NCBI RefSeq assembly: GCF_003074055.1 | Contig: NZ_CP029043.1 | Location: 5,076,501-5,140,500, forward strand | Length of the DNA: 64,000 nt | Source of the DNA: Streptomyces nigra | Lineage (GTDB): Bacteria; Actinomycetota; Actinomycetes; Streptomycetales; Streptomycetaceae | Direction: 5' to 3' | Shown: positions 8,257 through 15,270 of the stretch, one piece after another | How positions within the stretch are numbered: the first letter of the stretch is position 1 | Layout: every line of letters begins with the position of its first letter | Notes under the pieces: model-generated | The model's input: the letters and a program-made list of their open reading frames with translations, nothing else | What the model was told of the DNA's origin: nothing | Databases searched by the model: none | Translations under genes and position numbers: made by a program

Positions 8257-8817
8257 ATGCCTTCTGCACTGGACACGCCTCAGGGAGCGGCTGAACTCGC
8301 CGAGTCCCTGCTTCCTCCGCTCGGGAACCGCTGGCTCCACACTCAGGCAGTGGCTGCTCGGGCGAACGAAGTTTCCGCGGCCGTGTCCGAGGCGGATCGG
8401 GATCTCCTCGTCGCTGCTGCCTGGCTGCATGACATCGGCTACGCGCCCGAGCTGCGTGACACCGGCTTCCATCCCCTCGATGGCGCTCGGCATCTCGAAT
8501 TGCTCGGTGCGCCGGCGCGCCTGGTGCGACTGGTGGCTCACCACTCCGGAGCCGTGTACGAGGCGGAGCAGCGCCGACTCTCGGCGGAGCTGGCCGTCTA
8601 TGAGCGGGAAGACTCGCCAGTCCTGGACGCCTTGATCTTCGCCGATATGACGACCGGCCCCGCTGGGCAGTCCTTCGACTTTGATACCCGGATCGACGAG
8701 ATCCTGGTCCGCTACGAGCCGGGCAGCGAGGTGCACAACGCGATCAGCAAGGCGCGGCCGTACCTCCGGGGCGCTGTCGAGCGGACCCTCGACCGCATGG
8801 CTGATCAGCCGATGTAG
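8257..8817 (+). CDS. HD-domain phosphohydrolase
   Basis: 186 aa. The HD signature is visible: an early His in WLHTQAVAARANEV (about 27-40), the WLHDIGY His-Asp pair at about 56-62, HHSGAVYEAE near 91, and a later Asp in FADMTTGP near 130. Such proteins hydrolyse phosphomonoesters or nucleotides with bound metals. It faces the NUDIX gene, and the two 3' ends overlap by 13 bp. HD and NUDIX genes recur beside the regulatory genes of Streptomyces AICEs (from memory). Their job is unclear; nucleotide clean-up or signalling around replication is plausible. It is the only plus-strand gene in this regulatory segment. Confidence 0.8.
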   Translation: MPSALDTPQGAAELAESLLPPLGNRWLHTQAVAARANEVSAAVSEADRDLLVAAAWLHDIGYAPELRDTGFHPLDGARHLELLGAPARLVRLVAHHSGAVYEAEQRRLSAELAVYEREDSPVLDALIFADMTTGPAGQSFDFDTRIDEILVRYEPGSEVHNAISKARPYLRGAVERTLDRMADQPM

Positions 8818-9275
8818 GGCTCCGCCCGGTCGGCCAGGCCGTGCTCGATCCGCATGCGCATCGACGGGTGAATGCTCAGCTCGTCCAGCTTGCTCGGGTC
8901 GACGAACGCCACTTCCTTGCTCTCGCTGCTCGTCCGCAGCTCGCCGCCGGTGATGCGGGCATGGAAGCAGATGGAGAACTGCTGACGGACCTCGCCGTCG
9001 TCGTACGCCATGACGTGCCCGGGGTTGGTGTAGATGCCGACGAGGCCGGTCACCTCCACATCGAACCCGGTCTCTTCCTTCGTCTCGCGTACGGCTGCGT
9101 CGGGCGCTGACTCGCCCAGGTCGATACCGCCTCCGGGCAGGGCCCAAAGATCGTTGTCGGTCTTGTGGATCAGCAGAACTTCCCCGGCCTCGTTGCGTGC
9201 CACGGCGGTCACGGAGGGGACGAGGCTGTTCGCCTTCGGGGCGTTGGGGTTGTTGAAGTAGTCGACACGGGCCAT
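8805..9275 (-). CDS. NUDIX hydrolase
   Basis: 156 aa. The NUDIX box is intact: GGGIDLGESAPDAAVRETKEETG at about residues 49-71, with the REtkEE core that binds metal. These enzymes cleave nucleoside diphosphates linked to other groups, with substrate not predictable here. It is downstream of the DNA-binding regulator at 9304-10035 on the same strand (28-bp gap), so probably co-transcribed. pSAM2 and related AICEs also have a NUDIX gene close to their activator or repressor genes, so this is a typical element gene rather than cargo. The last codons overlap the end of the convergent HD gene. Confidence 0.9.
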   Translation of the reverse strand: MARVDYFNNPNAPKANSLVPSVTAVARNEAGEVLLIHKTDNDLWALPGGGIDLGESAPDAAVRETKEETGFDVEVTGLVGIYTNPGHVMAYDDGEVRQQFSICFHARITGGELRTSSESKEVAFVDPSKLDELSIHPSMRMRIEHGLADRAEPYIG

Positions 9276-9303
9276 GCGTTCAGCGTTGCACGTCCGGAGC
9301 CTG

Positions 9304-10035
9304 TTATGCCGCGCGGCCCCGCTCCCACGCGTAATCGAAGCTTCGCATGTAGTGCCGGAAGGTCCGCGCTCCTGGGAGATACCGGAAGTGCATCACGGGG
9401 TTCTGGCCGGCGGGAGCTCCGAGGACGTGCGGGTTCACGAGAACGTCCTCGTCGAACCGGTAGATCGAGTTGTAGAGGATCGTGTCGTGCAGCCTGACTT
9501 CGACGCCGGGCGTCGACATGGCGGGCTCGAGGTAGCGCCGGGTGATCCGGGCACGTGCGGCCAGGTCGTTGCCGATGCCCTCCTCTTCGCCGCGCTGCCG
9601 GACCGCCTCGGAGTCGGGATCGCCGAGCAGGATGCGGACCTGGGCGCCGGCCTTCGCCTTCTCGGCCAGCTGGTCCGGCAGGTCCGGATTGCTGTCGAAG
9701 AGGAACAGCCCGGCGTACACAAGGATGTCGACCTGGTCCGTCGCCTTCTCGATCAGGGATGACCAGAGGGGGGCGGGCACCGCGCCACGGTGCGGGTAGT
9801 ACGTGATCAGCTCGGATGTGCTGGCCTTCTCCGCCTGCTTCTCCACGGACGGCCAGATGTAGACCTCGTCGACTCCGAGGAGGCTCGCCGCCTTCCAGCG
9901 GTGCCCGCGGTGCGGCGTGCGGCCGGTGGTGATCCACCGCTCGACGCTCTTGGGGTCCACTCCGACGTGCTCGGCAACGGACTGGATCGTCTCGCCCTTC
10001 GCTGAAATCGCTGCGCGCAGACGTTCGTTCGCCAT
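9304..10035 (-). CDS. XRE-type helix-turn-helix protein with a PLD/DUF5919-like C-terminal domain; AICE regulator
   Basis: 243 aa. Residues 1-55 form a lambda-repressor-type domain (ISAKGETIQSVAEHVGVDPKSVERWITTGR). The rest (about 75-240) begins ELITYYPHRGAVPAPLW and contains VDILVYAGLFLFDSNPDLPDQLAEKAKAGAQVRILLGDP. This resembles phospholipase-D-like folds without obvious HxK motifs and matches what is annotated as DUF5919. It is transcribed divergently from the transfer/replication operon starting at 10193. The 157-bp gap holds clustered GGACG/CGTCC inverted repeats, so this is the likely repressor or switch of element B. It probably forms an operon with the NUDIX gene. Confidence 0.75.
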   Translation of the reverse strand: MANERLRAAISAKGETIQSVAEHVGVDPKSVERWITTGRTPHRGHRWKAASLLGVDEVYIWPSVEKQAEKASTSELITYYPHRGAVPAPLWSSLIEKATDQVDILVYAGLFLFDSNPDLPDQLAEKAKAGAQVRILLGDPDSEAVRQRGEEEGIGNDLAARARITRRYLEPAMSTPGVEVRLHDTILYNSIYRFDEDVLVNPHVLGAPAGQNPVMHFRYLPGARTFRHYMRSFDYAWERGRAA

Positions 10036-10058
10036 GACGTGCCCTTCACTGGGACCGC

Positions 10059-10125
10059 TAGGGACGTTTTGACGGTAGCTCAGACGTCCCTAAACGTCCA
10101 TACGGACGGTGATGCGTCCACCGTC
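10059..10125. promoter_or_regulatory. operator cluster between the regulator and the transfer operon
   Basis: TAGGGACGT at 10059-10067 pairs with ACGTCCCTA at 10084-10092 (perfect 9-bp arms). CGTCC at 10095-10099 pairs with GGACG at 10104-10108. Further GTCC half-sites follow to about 10125. The cluster sits in the divergent promoter region and is the probable binding site of the HTH protein at 9304-10035. Confidence 0.6.
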
Positions 10126-10192
10126 CCTCACGGTCTCCTGATCTCACCGACGGGATGTCGGTCAACACCGCACCGATACAGGAGACAAGACG

Positions 10193-10546
10193 ATGCGTCA
10201 GATTCCCGTGGACACCGCCAACGCCACCGTGATGGTCGCCAAGGCACCGCAGCCCAAGGTGAAGGACCGCCGTACCGGCGAGATTGCCCTCGACAAGGAC
10301 GGCGCCACCCTGATGGTCGTGGAGGTCATGTTCTCCACCCCCGACGACGTGGAGATCCTCAAGCTCACCGTTCCGCAGTCCGGCGTCTCCGAGGACCTGA
10401 CCATGGGCACCCCGGTGGTCCTGACCGGCCTGGTCGCCTCGCCCTGGGAGAACGAGTTCAACGGCCAGAAGCGGCACGGGATCGCCTTCCGCGCGGTCGC
10501 GGTGACCTCGCTGGCCGCTGCGGGCTCGGCCTCGAAGGCGGCCTGA
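10193..10546 (+). CDS. SCO3933-family regulatory protein of AICE transfer operon
   Basis: 117 aa. First gene of the long plus-strand operon running to int. The sequence pattern is characteristic of a conserved small AICE/plasmid family annotated as SCO3933-type: MRQIPVDTANATVMVAK, KVKDRRTGEIALDKDGATL, then ENEFNGQKRHGIAFRA near the end. It looks beta-rich and OB-fold-like. The family is called regulatory, but I know of no reaction for it. It is followed after 3 bp by the FtsK-type DNA pump gene, suggesting a role in transfer or its control. The start ATG at 10193 follows ACAGGAGAC. Confidence 0.75.
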   Translation: MRQIPVDTANATVMVAKAPQPKVKDRRTGEIALDKDGATLMVVEVMFSTPDDVEILKLTVPQSGVSEDLTMGTPVVLTGLVASPWENEFNGQKRHGIAFRAVAVTSLAAAGSASKAA

Positions 10547-10549
10547 GTC

Positions 10550-11905
10550 ATGACACGGTTGTTAGTCGCCCTGGTGCTGGTCGTCGCTGCTGCCGGTCTC
10601 CTGCGGTGGCGGCGGCCCGCCTGGTACTGGCTGACCTTCGGGGTCGTCCTTGCCGCGCTGCGGGTCCTGGTTCGCTACGGCTCCGTCATGGACGCCTGCG
10701 GCCTCACCGTTCCGGCCCCACGCTGGCGTCTGGCACTGGCCCGGATGACCAACCGGCCAGTCCCCGGCCCACGGGCCCCGCGCATCCTGCGCGTCAGGGT
10801 GACCCGTACCGGCCTGGTGCTGCGGCTGAAGCTGCGGCCCGGTCAGGATGCCTTCGACGTGGCCGCCTCGTGTGACCGGCTGCGGCACTCGTTTGCCATG
10901 TACGGGGTCACCTCCCGTGAACTGCGCTCGGGCGTCGTCGAGGTACGCATGACCGGCTATGACGTGCTCAAGCGCGTGCAGATGCCTGCCCTGGTCGACA
11001 GCCGACCGATGCGGGTCCCGGTCGCCCTGCGCGAGGACGGAGCCGTCCACTACCGCGATTACCGCACGGTGCCGCACGCGCTCACCCTCGGTGCCACGGA
11101 GTCCGGCAAGTCGGTCTATCAGCGCAACCTCGTGGCCGCGCTCGCGCCGCACCGGGTCGCCCTGGTGGGCATCGACTGCAAGCAGGGGGTGGAGCTGTTC
11201 CCGCTGGCTCGCCGGTTCTCCGCACTCGCCGACAACCCCGACACTGCCGCCGAACTCCTCGACGTCCTTGTGTCCCACATGCAGGACGTCTACCAACTCA
11301 TCCGGGCCGAACAGCGGGTTACCGCCGACGTGCCCGATGCGGAGATCGCCGCCGACATCTGGGACCTCCCCGAAGACCTGCGGCCGGTGCCGATCGTGGT
11401 CCTGGTCGACGAGGTCGCCGAACTCGCCCTCTTCGCCACCAAGGAGGAGGAGAAGCGCCGGGATCGCATCATCACCGCCCTGGCCCGCCTCGCCCAGCTC
11501 GGCCGCGCGGCCGGCATCTACCTGGAGATCTGCGGGCAGCGCTTCGGCTCCGAACTCGGCAAGGGCATCACCATGCTCCGCGCCCAGCTCACCGGCCGCA
11601 CCGCCCACCGCGTCAACGATGAAACCTCGGCGAACATGGCCCTCGGCGACATCGCCCCGGACGCCGTACTAGCCGCGATCCAGATCCCCACCGACACCCC
11701 CGGCGTCGCCATCACCGGTGACTCGACCGGCGGTTGGGCCCGCATCCGCGCCCCGCACACCTCCCTGCGCCAGGCGGTGAACATCTGCAACCGGCACGCC
11801 GACCTGGTCCCGGACCTGTCCGCCCTCGCGCCGTTCAGGCCTGCACTCGGTGCCCTTGCCCCGGTTCCGGCCCCGGCTGTCGAGTCGGCCCCGGCCGCCG
11901 CCTGA
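10550..11905 (+). CDS. FtsK/SpoIIIE-type DNA translocase, conjugative pump (TraB/TraSA-like)
   Basis: 451 aa. Actinomycete conjugation moves double-stranded DNA with one hexameric FtsK-like ATPase at the hyphal membrane. Seen here: two N-terminal membrane helices (about 3-42), Walker A GATESGKSVYQR at about 181-192, Walker B VPIVVLVDEVAEL at about 279-291, and a later ICGQRFGSELGKG segment typical of this family. There is no obvious gamma-type winged-helix domain at the C-terminus, which ends in an Ala/Pro-rich tail. It is about 300 residues shorter than the counterpart in element A (27626-29869). Downstream are Spd-type genes, as in pSAM2. Confidence 0.88.
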   Translation: MTRLLVALVLVVAAAGLLRWRRPAWYWLTFGVVLAALRVLVRYGSVMDACGLTVPAPRWRLALARMTNRPVPGPRAPRILRVRVTRTGLVLRLKLRPGQDAFDVAASCDRLRHSFAMYGVTSRELRSGVVEVRMTGYDVLKRVQMPALVDSRPMRVPVALREDGAVHYRDYRTVPHALTLGATESGKSVYQRNLVAALAPHRVALVGIDCKQGVELFPLARRFSALADNPDTAAELLDVLVSHMQDVYQLIRAEQRVTADVPDAEIAADIWDLPEDLRPVPIVVLVDEVAELALFATKEEEKRRDRIITALARLAQLGRAAGIYLEICGQRFGSELGKGITMLRAQLTGRTAHRVNDETSANMALGDIAPDAVLAAIQIPTDTPGVAITGDSTGGWARIRAPHTSLRQAVNICNRHADLVPDLSALAPFRPALGALAPVPAPAVESAPAAA

Positions 11906-11923
11906 CCTTCCCGGAGGTTCGTC

Positions 11924-12577
11924 ATGCCCCGTTCGTTGCTGCGCGTGGATGCCGTCCTGGTGCAAGCCGTCATCGCCGGTGCCTTGTCCTTCGCCCACCT
12001 GCACGACCTGGCCGCCGCTGCCGGGCAGGACGGCTGGAAGGCCTGGGCCTACCCGGTCTCCGTCGATCTGCTGCTGGTCGCCGCCTGGCGTCGGCTGCGC
12101 ACGGACGGTCCGTCTCGGCTGGCCTGGTGCTGGTTCCTCACCGCCCTCGTTGCCTCGCTCGGCGCGAACGTCGCCACCGCCGGACTCCTCGACCTCGACG
12201 ACGTCCCGGCCTGGCTGCGCATCCTCGTCGCCGCCTGGCCCGCCTTGGCCTTCATGGGCGGCACCCTCCTCGCACACTCACCTGCGGCCCACACCTCGGA
12301 GCCGGACCCCGCGCCCGAGGTGGAGCCCGAACCGGTCGCCGCCGCTGAGCCTGACCTGGAACCGGTGCCGACGGCTCCCGTCGACGCCCCTGCCCTCCCG
12401 GCCGCCGACCCGGCCCCGCCGGCCGTTTCGGTCCCGGCCGCGCTCGTCGACCACGCCCGCAAGGTCGCCGCCGACCACGAGCAACGGACCGGTGCCCAGA
12501 TCGACACCGACACCCTGCGCTCCCGCCTCGGCGTCCCGCCGCACCTGGCCGACGCCATCGCCGCCCAGCTCGCCTGA
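11924..12577 (+). CDS. DUF2637 membrane protein (spread-like)
   Basis: 217 aa. Four hydrophobic segments in the first 125 residues (AVIAGALSFAHLHDLAAAA, YPVSVDLLLVAAW, WFLTALVASLGANVATAGLL, ILVAAWPALAFMGGTLLAH) match DUF2637. These proteins are found in Streptomyces conjugative elements beside the traB gene and are thought to help intramycelial spread. An acidic Pro/Ala/Glu linker (about 128-175) leads to a C-terminal helix-turn-helix-like end (TGAQIDTDTLRSRLGVPPHLADAIAAQLA). The ribosome site CCCGGAGG lies ahead of ATG 11924. A homologue of similar design is encoded at 25527-26513 in element A. Confidence 0.8.
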   Translation: MPRSLLRVDAVLVQAVIAGALSFAHLHDLAAAAGQDGWKAWAYPVSVDLLLVAAWRRLRTDGPSRLAWCWFLTALVASLGANVATAGLLDLDDVPAWLRILVAAWPALAFMGGTLLAHSPAAHTSEPDPAPEVEPEPVAAAEPDLEPVPTAPVDAPALPAADPAPPAVSVPAALVDHARKVAADHEQRTGAQIDTDTLRSRLGVPPHLADAIAAQLA

Positions 12578-12596
12578 CCCGAAAGGAGACCCCGTC

Positions 12597-12788
12597 ATGC
12601 CCGCCCGCGACTTCTTCCACTCCGTGATGCAGATCGGTCCGGTGCAGATCGGCACGCACCGCGATCGCAACGGCACCACCAAGCACGCCGCCGTGTGCAG
12701 CTCGGACGGCTGCGGCTGGTCCGCCGACTACTCCAGCCAGTCCGCCGCCCAACTCGCCGCCCGTACCCACCGCTGCAAGGTCCGCTAG
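12597..12788 (+). CDS. small mobile-element transfer protein
   Basis: 63 aa from ATG 12597 with AAAGGAGA upstream. The sequence (DFFHSVMQIGPVQIGTHRD, then CSSDGCGWSADY and a C-terminal HRCKVR) belongs to a short conserved family annotated simply as mobile element transfer protein in Streptomyces. The three Cys and a His could hold a metal. It lies in the spd gene cluster between DUF2637 and a one-helix membrane peptide, so a role in intramycelial spread is probable; the mechanism is unknown. Confidence 0.65.
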   Translation: MPARDFFHSVMQIGPVQIGTHRDRNGTTKHAAVCSSDGCGWSADYSSQSAAQLAARTHRCKVR

Positions 12789-12800
12789 GAGGCCACCGCC

Positions 12801-12956
12801 ATGGATGTCCCGCTCTGGTTCGCCCTGCTGGTCGTCGGAGTCCTCGGCGTCAAGCTCATCCGCCCGCCCCTCTGGCTCGTTGCCGTGCTCCTCCTCGGCG
12901 GCTACCTCCTCGCCGACAGCCTTCTCGCCCCGGTCATCGACACCGCCGTCAAGTAA
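12801..12956 (+). CDS. 51-residue membrane peptide in the spread cluster
   Basis: MDVPLWFALLVVGVLGVKLI followed by a second hydrophobic stretch (PPLWLVAVLLLGGYLLADSLL) makes two short membrane helices. AGGAGG lies 8 bases before ATG 12801, and the gene sits 12 bp after the preceding stop, so it is likely translated. No family is recognised. Tiny membrane proteins of this kind are usual in AICE spd operons; compare the 62-residue one at 30296-30484 in element A. Confidence 0.6.
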   Translation: MDVPLWFALLVVGVLGVKLIRPPLWLVAVLLLGGYLLADSLLAPVIDTAVK

Positions 12957-12968
12957 GGAAATCCGCCC

Positions 12969-13298
12969 ATGTTCCGGCCCAAGCTCCCGACCATGCCCCA
13001 GCCCACCGGCCTGGTCGCCCCGCCCGCGGTCGTCATCGAGCCGACCACCGTCAGCCTTGGCACGCCGTCCACGCCGTCGGTCCCCGTCGCCCCGGCCCCG
13101 GTCGCGGTTCCATCCCGGCCCGCCCTACAGCTCACGCCCGGCACCGCGCTCGCCCTCGTCGGCGGCGGCACTGCCGTGGTCCTGGTCGTCGGCGCCGTCC
13201 TGGTCTCCATGCTCCTCGCGGTCGCCGTCACCGCCGCCTCGGTCGCCGTCTGCGCCGTCGTCCTGCGCTCGCTGCTGACCTCGCAGCACCGCCGCTGA
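12969..13298 (+). CDS. SpdD-like spread protein
   Basis: 109 aa. The first 55 residues are Pro/Val/Ala-rich without charge clusters (PPAVVIEPTTVSLGTPSTPS). They are followed by two membrane segments (about 58-95, TPGTALALVGGGTAVVLVVG then AVLVSMLLAVAVTAASVAVC) and a short basic tail. This layout is that of SpdD-type proteins encoded beside traB in pSAM2-like elements, which promote spread of transferred DNA through septa. It starts 12 bp after the previous stop with AAGGAA upstream. The assignment rests on architecture and position. Confidence 0.65.
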   Translation: MFRPKLPTMPQPTGLVAPPAVVIEPTTVSLGTPSTPSVPVAPAPVAVPSRPALQLTPGTALALVGGGTAVVLVVGAVLVSMLLAVAVTAASVAVCAVVLRSLLTSQHRR

Positions 13299-13301
13299 CC
13301 G

Positions 13302-13350
13302 GTCCCGGAGGTGACGCACAAGCCGCCAGCACGCCGCCGCCTTCCGGGAC
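13302..13350. repeat. stem-loop upstream of the GGDEF gene (copy 1)
   Basis: Arms GTCCCGGAGG (13302-13311) and CTTCCGGGAC (13341-13350) pair at 9 of 10 positions. The loop holds GCACAAGCCGCCAGCACGCC (13316-13335), which recurs with one inserted A in the stem-loop at 13949-13987 downstream of the same gene. Confidence 0.6.
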
Positions 13351-13389
13351 ACGTACTCCGCCAACTGCTGTCGTCCAAAGGGGAACGTC

Positions 13390-13941
13390 ATGGATCCGCA
13401 GATAGCCGCCGTCCTGGTGCCGTTACTGGGCTGGGCCGTCCACGGAAGCGTCCTCGCCCGCCGGCTCGCTTCCGCCCGCCGTGACCCGCTGACCGGTCTA
13501 CACACCCGCGCTGGATGGACCGCCCGCGCCGAGCACTGCATCCGTCGGCACTCGGCCGCCGCCGTGCTCCTGGTCGACCTCGACCACTTCAAGAACCTCA
13601 ACGACACCCACGGCCACGCTGCCGGAGACGCCGCCCTCGCCGCCACCGCCGACCGGCTCCGTACCTGGTGCGGACGCCACGGCACCGCCGGACGCCTGGG
13701 CGGGGATGAGTTCGTCGCCGTTGTCCAGAACCTGGCTGCCGTCGACCTGGGTGCGCTGATCGCCGCACTGCACCGGCCGCTGCACTACGCCGGGAGGTCG
13801 CTGCCGCTGGCCGCCTCGGTCGGCATCTGCCGTCTCGCTGAGCTGCCGGTACCGATGCTCACCGATGCGCTCGCCGCCGCCGATGCGGCCATGTACGCGG
13901 CCAAGGGCCGTGGCCGCCGGGGCTCGCGCCTTTCTCACTGA
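13390..13941 (+). CDS. GGDEF-domain protein, putative diguanylate cyclase
   Basis: 183 aa. One N-terminal hydrophobic helix (about 3-22) is followed directly by a GGDEF domain: RRDPLTGLHTRAGW at about 30-43, VDLDHFKNLNDTHGHAAGD at about 58-76, GRLGGDEFVAV at about 100-110. The GGDEF motif is intact; no RxxD inhibitory site is seen five residues upstream. It should make cyclic di-GMP, which in Streptomyces holds BldD active and delays sporulation. Stem-loops with a shared loop sequence flank the gene. A close relative sits at the same place in the transfer operon of element A (26510-27160), so the gene is probably part of the transfer programme. Confidence 0.88.
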   Translation: MDPQIAAVLVPLLGWAVHGSVLARRLASARRDPLTGLHTRAGWTARAEHCIRRHSAAAVLLVDLDHFKNLNDTHGHAAGDAALAATADRLRTWCGRHGTAGRLGGDEFVAVVQNLAAVDLGALIAALHRPLHYAGRSLPLAASVGICRLAELPVPMLTDALAAADAAMYAAKGRGRRGSRLSH

Positions 13942-13948
13942 CCGGCCA

Positions 13949-13987
13949 CCGGGTGGCGCACAAGCCGCCAAGCACGCCGCCACCCGG
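13949..13987. repeat. stem-loop downstream of the GGDEF gene (copy 2)
   Basis: Perfect 10-bp arms CCGGGTGGCG (13949-13958) and CGCCACCCGG (13978-13987) enclose the same loop motif as 13302-13350. It lies 7 bp after the GGDEF stop. It could be an mRNA-stability or partial-termination element. Confidence 0.6.
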
Positions 13988-14026
13988 GGCCGTTCCTTCC
14001 AACCGCAATCGAAAGGAAGCACCATC

Positions 14027-14209
14027 ATGGCCCAGCACACCCCGCCCGCACGACGTATCTGCCCGGCCTGCGACGGCTTCGCCACGGTCGCCGTCACCCT
14101 CGGCGGCCGCGACCCGCAGGGTCACCTGCGCACCATCACCGTCCACTGCCCGAACTGCCACGGCGTCGGCCCCGCTCGCCCGGTCACACTCGCCCGGACG
14201 GGACGGTGA
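14027..14209 (+). CDS. small zinc-ribbon-like protein
   Basis: 60 aa from ATG 14027, preceded by AAAGGAAG. Two CxxC pairs (ICPACDG near residue 12 and HCPNCHG near 40) are spaced as in a zinc ribbon or DnaJ-type knuckle. The family is unknown to me, but short CxxC proteins occur in most AICE operons. Its TGA overlaps the GTG start of the methyltransferase (GTGA), so translation is coupled. Confidence 0.6.
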   Translation: MAQHTPPARRICPACDGFATVAVTLGGRDPQGHLRTITVHCPNCHGVGPARPVTLARTGR

Positions 14210-15270
14210 CCGCCATGACTGTCCTGGACCTCTTCGCCGGCCCCGGTGGCTGGTCCGAGGGACTGCGTGCCCTCGGCCTGCGAGACATCGGCATCGAGAC
14301 CGACAGTGCCGCCTGCGCCACCCGTGCCGCAGCCGGGCACGCCACCATCCGCGCCGACGTCGCCGCCTATCCGAGCACCGCTCTCCTAAGGAAGGTGTCC
14401 GGCCTAATCGCCTCGCCGCCGTGCCAGACCTTCAGCGCCGCAGGCCTGCGTGTCGGGAACGTCGATCGCGACCTGTGCCACCAGGGCTTGGACGACCTCG
14501 CCCGCGGGCGGGACACCCGCGCCACCCTGCGCGCAGCATGTTCCGACCCGCGCTCTCTCCTGGTGGTCGAACCGCTTCGGTATGCCCTCGACCTGCGCCC
14601 TGACTGGATCGCCCTCGAGGAGGTCCCTGCCGTGGCGCCCCTATTCGAGCACACTGCCCACCTACTGGCAGGAATCGGCTACTCAACGTGGACCGGAGTT
14701 CTCAACGCGGCGGACTTCGGCGTCGCCCAGACCCGCCGCCGTGTCTTCCTGATCGCCTCGCGTACTCGCCCAGCCCTGCCACCGGAGCCCACCCACGCCG
14801 ACGGCGGCACCTGCGCTGACCTCTTCGGCGCCAGCCTGCCGCCCTGGCTGACCATGGGCGACGTTCTGGGTTGCCTGCCCAGTGAGGTCATCACGCGCGG
14901 GAACCACACCACCGGCGGAAGCCGCTTCCCAACCACCGGCCCGTCCTGGACTCTCACCGGCCGCGCTCGGTCTTGGCTGCTCAAGGTCGGTAGCCGCCCC
15001 ACAGCCACCCGCCGGCGCCTCGACCAACCCGCCTCGACCCTGCTGTTCGGCAAGGCCATGAATCACGTTGCCTGGATCGACGCGGACGGCACGCCCATTC
15101 GGCGTCTGACGGTTGAGGAGGCGGCCATACTCCAGGGCTTCCCCGCCCGCTACCCGTGGGCTGGCTCCCGTACCAAGCAGTTCGAGCAGATCGGCAATGC
15201 CGTCCCCGCGCCCCTCGCCGCCGCCGTCCTGCGGCCGTTGGTTCCCGCTGCCCTGGAGGTGGCCGCGTGA
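14206..15270 (+). CDS. orphan DNA (cytosine-5) methyltransferase within the AICE replication operon
   Basis: 354 aa from GTG 14206. Motif I VLDLFAGPGGWSEGLRALGL (about 5-24), motif IV ASPPCQTFSAAG with catalytic Cys near 72, an ALEEVPAV variant of the ENV motif (about 135), motif VIII QTRRRVFLIAS (about 178), motif IX VEEAAILQGFP, motif X QIGNAV. No restriction gene is beside it. It overlaps rep at its 3' end by a GTGA, and rep-xis-int follow, so it is made with the replication machinery. The likely purpose is to modify the element's own DNA, protecting it from restriction in recipients. It is unlike the 5275-6510 enzyme in its motif VI. Confidence 0.88.
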   Translation: MTAMTVLDLFAGPGGWSEGLRALGLRDIGIETDSAACATRAAAGHATIRADVAAYPSTALLRKVSGLIASPPCQTFSAAGLRVGNVDRDLCHQGLDDLARGRDTRATLRAACSDPRSLLVVEPLRYALDLRPDWIALEEVPAVAPLFEHTAHLLAGIGYSTWTGVLNAADFGVAQTRRRVFLIASRTRPALPPEPTHADGGTCADLFGASLPPWLTMGDVLGCLPSEVITRGNHTTGGSRFPTTGPSWTLTGRARSWLLKVGSRPTATRRRLDQPASTLLFGKAMNHVAWIDADGTPIRRLTVEEAAILQGFPARYPWAGSRTKQFEQIGNAVPAPLAAAVLRPLVPAALEVAA

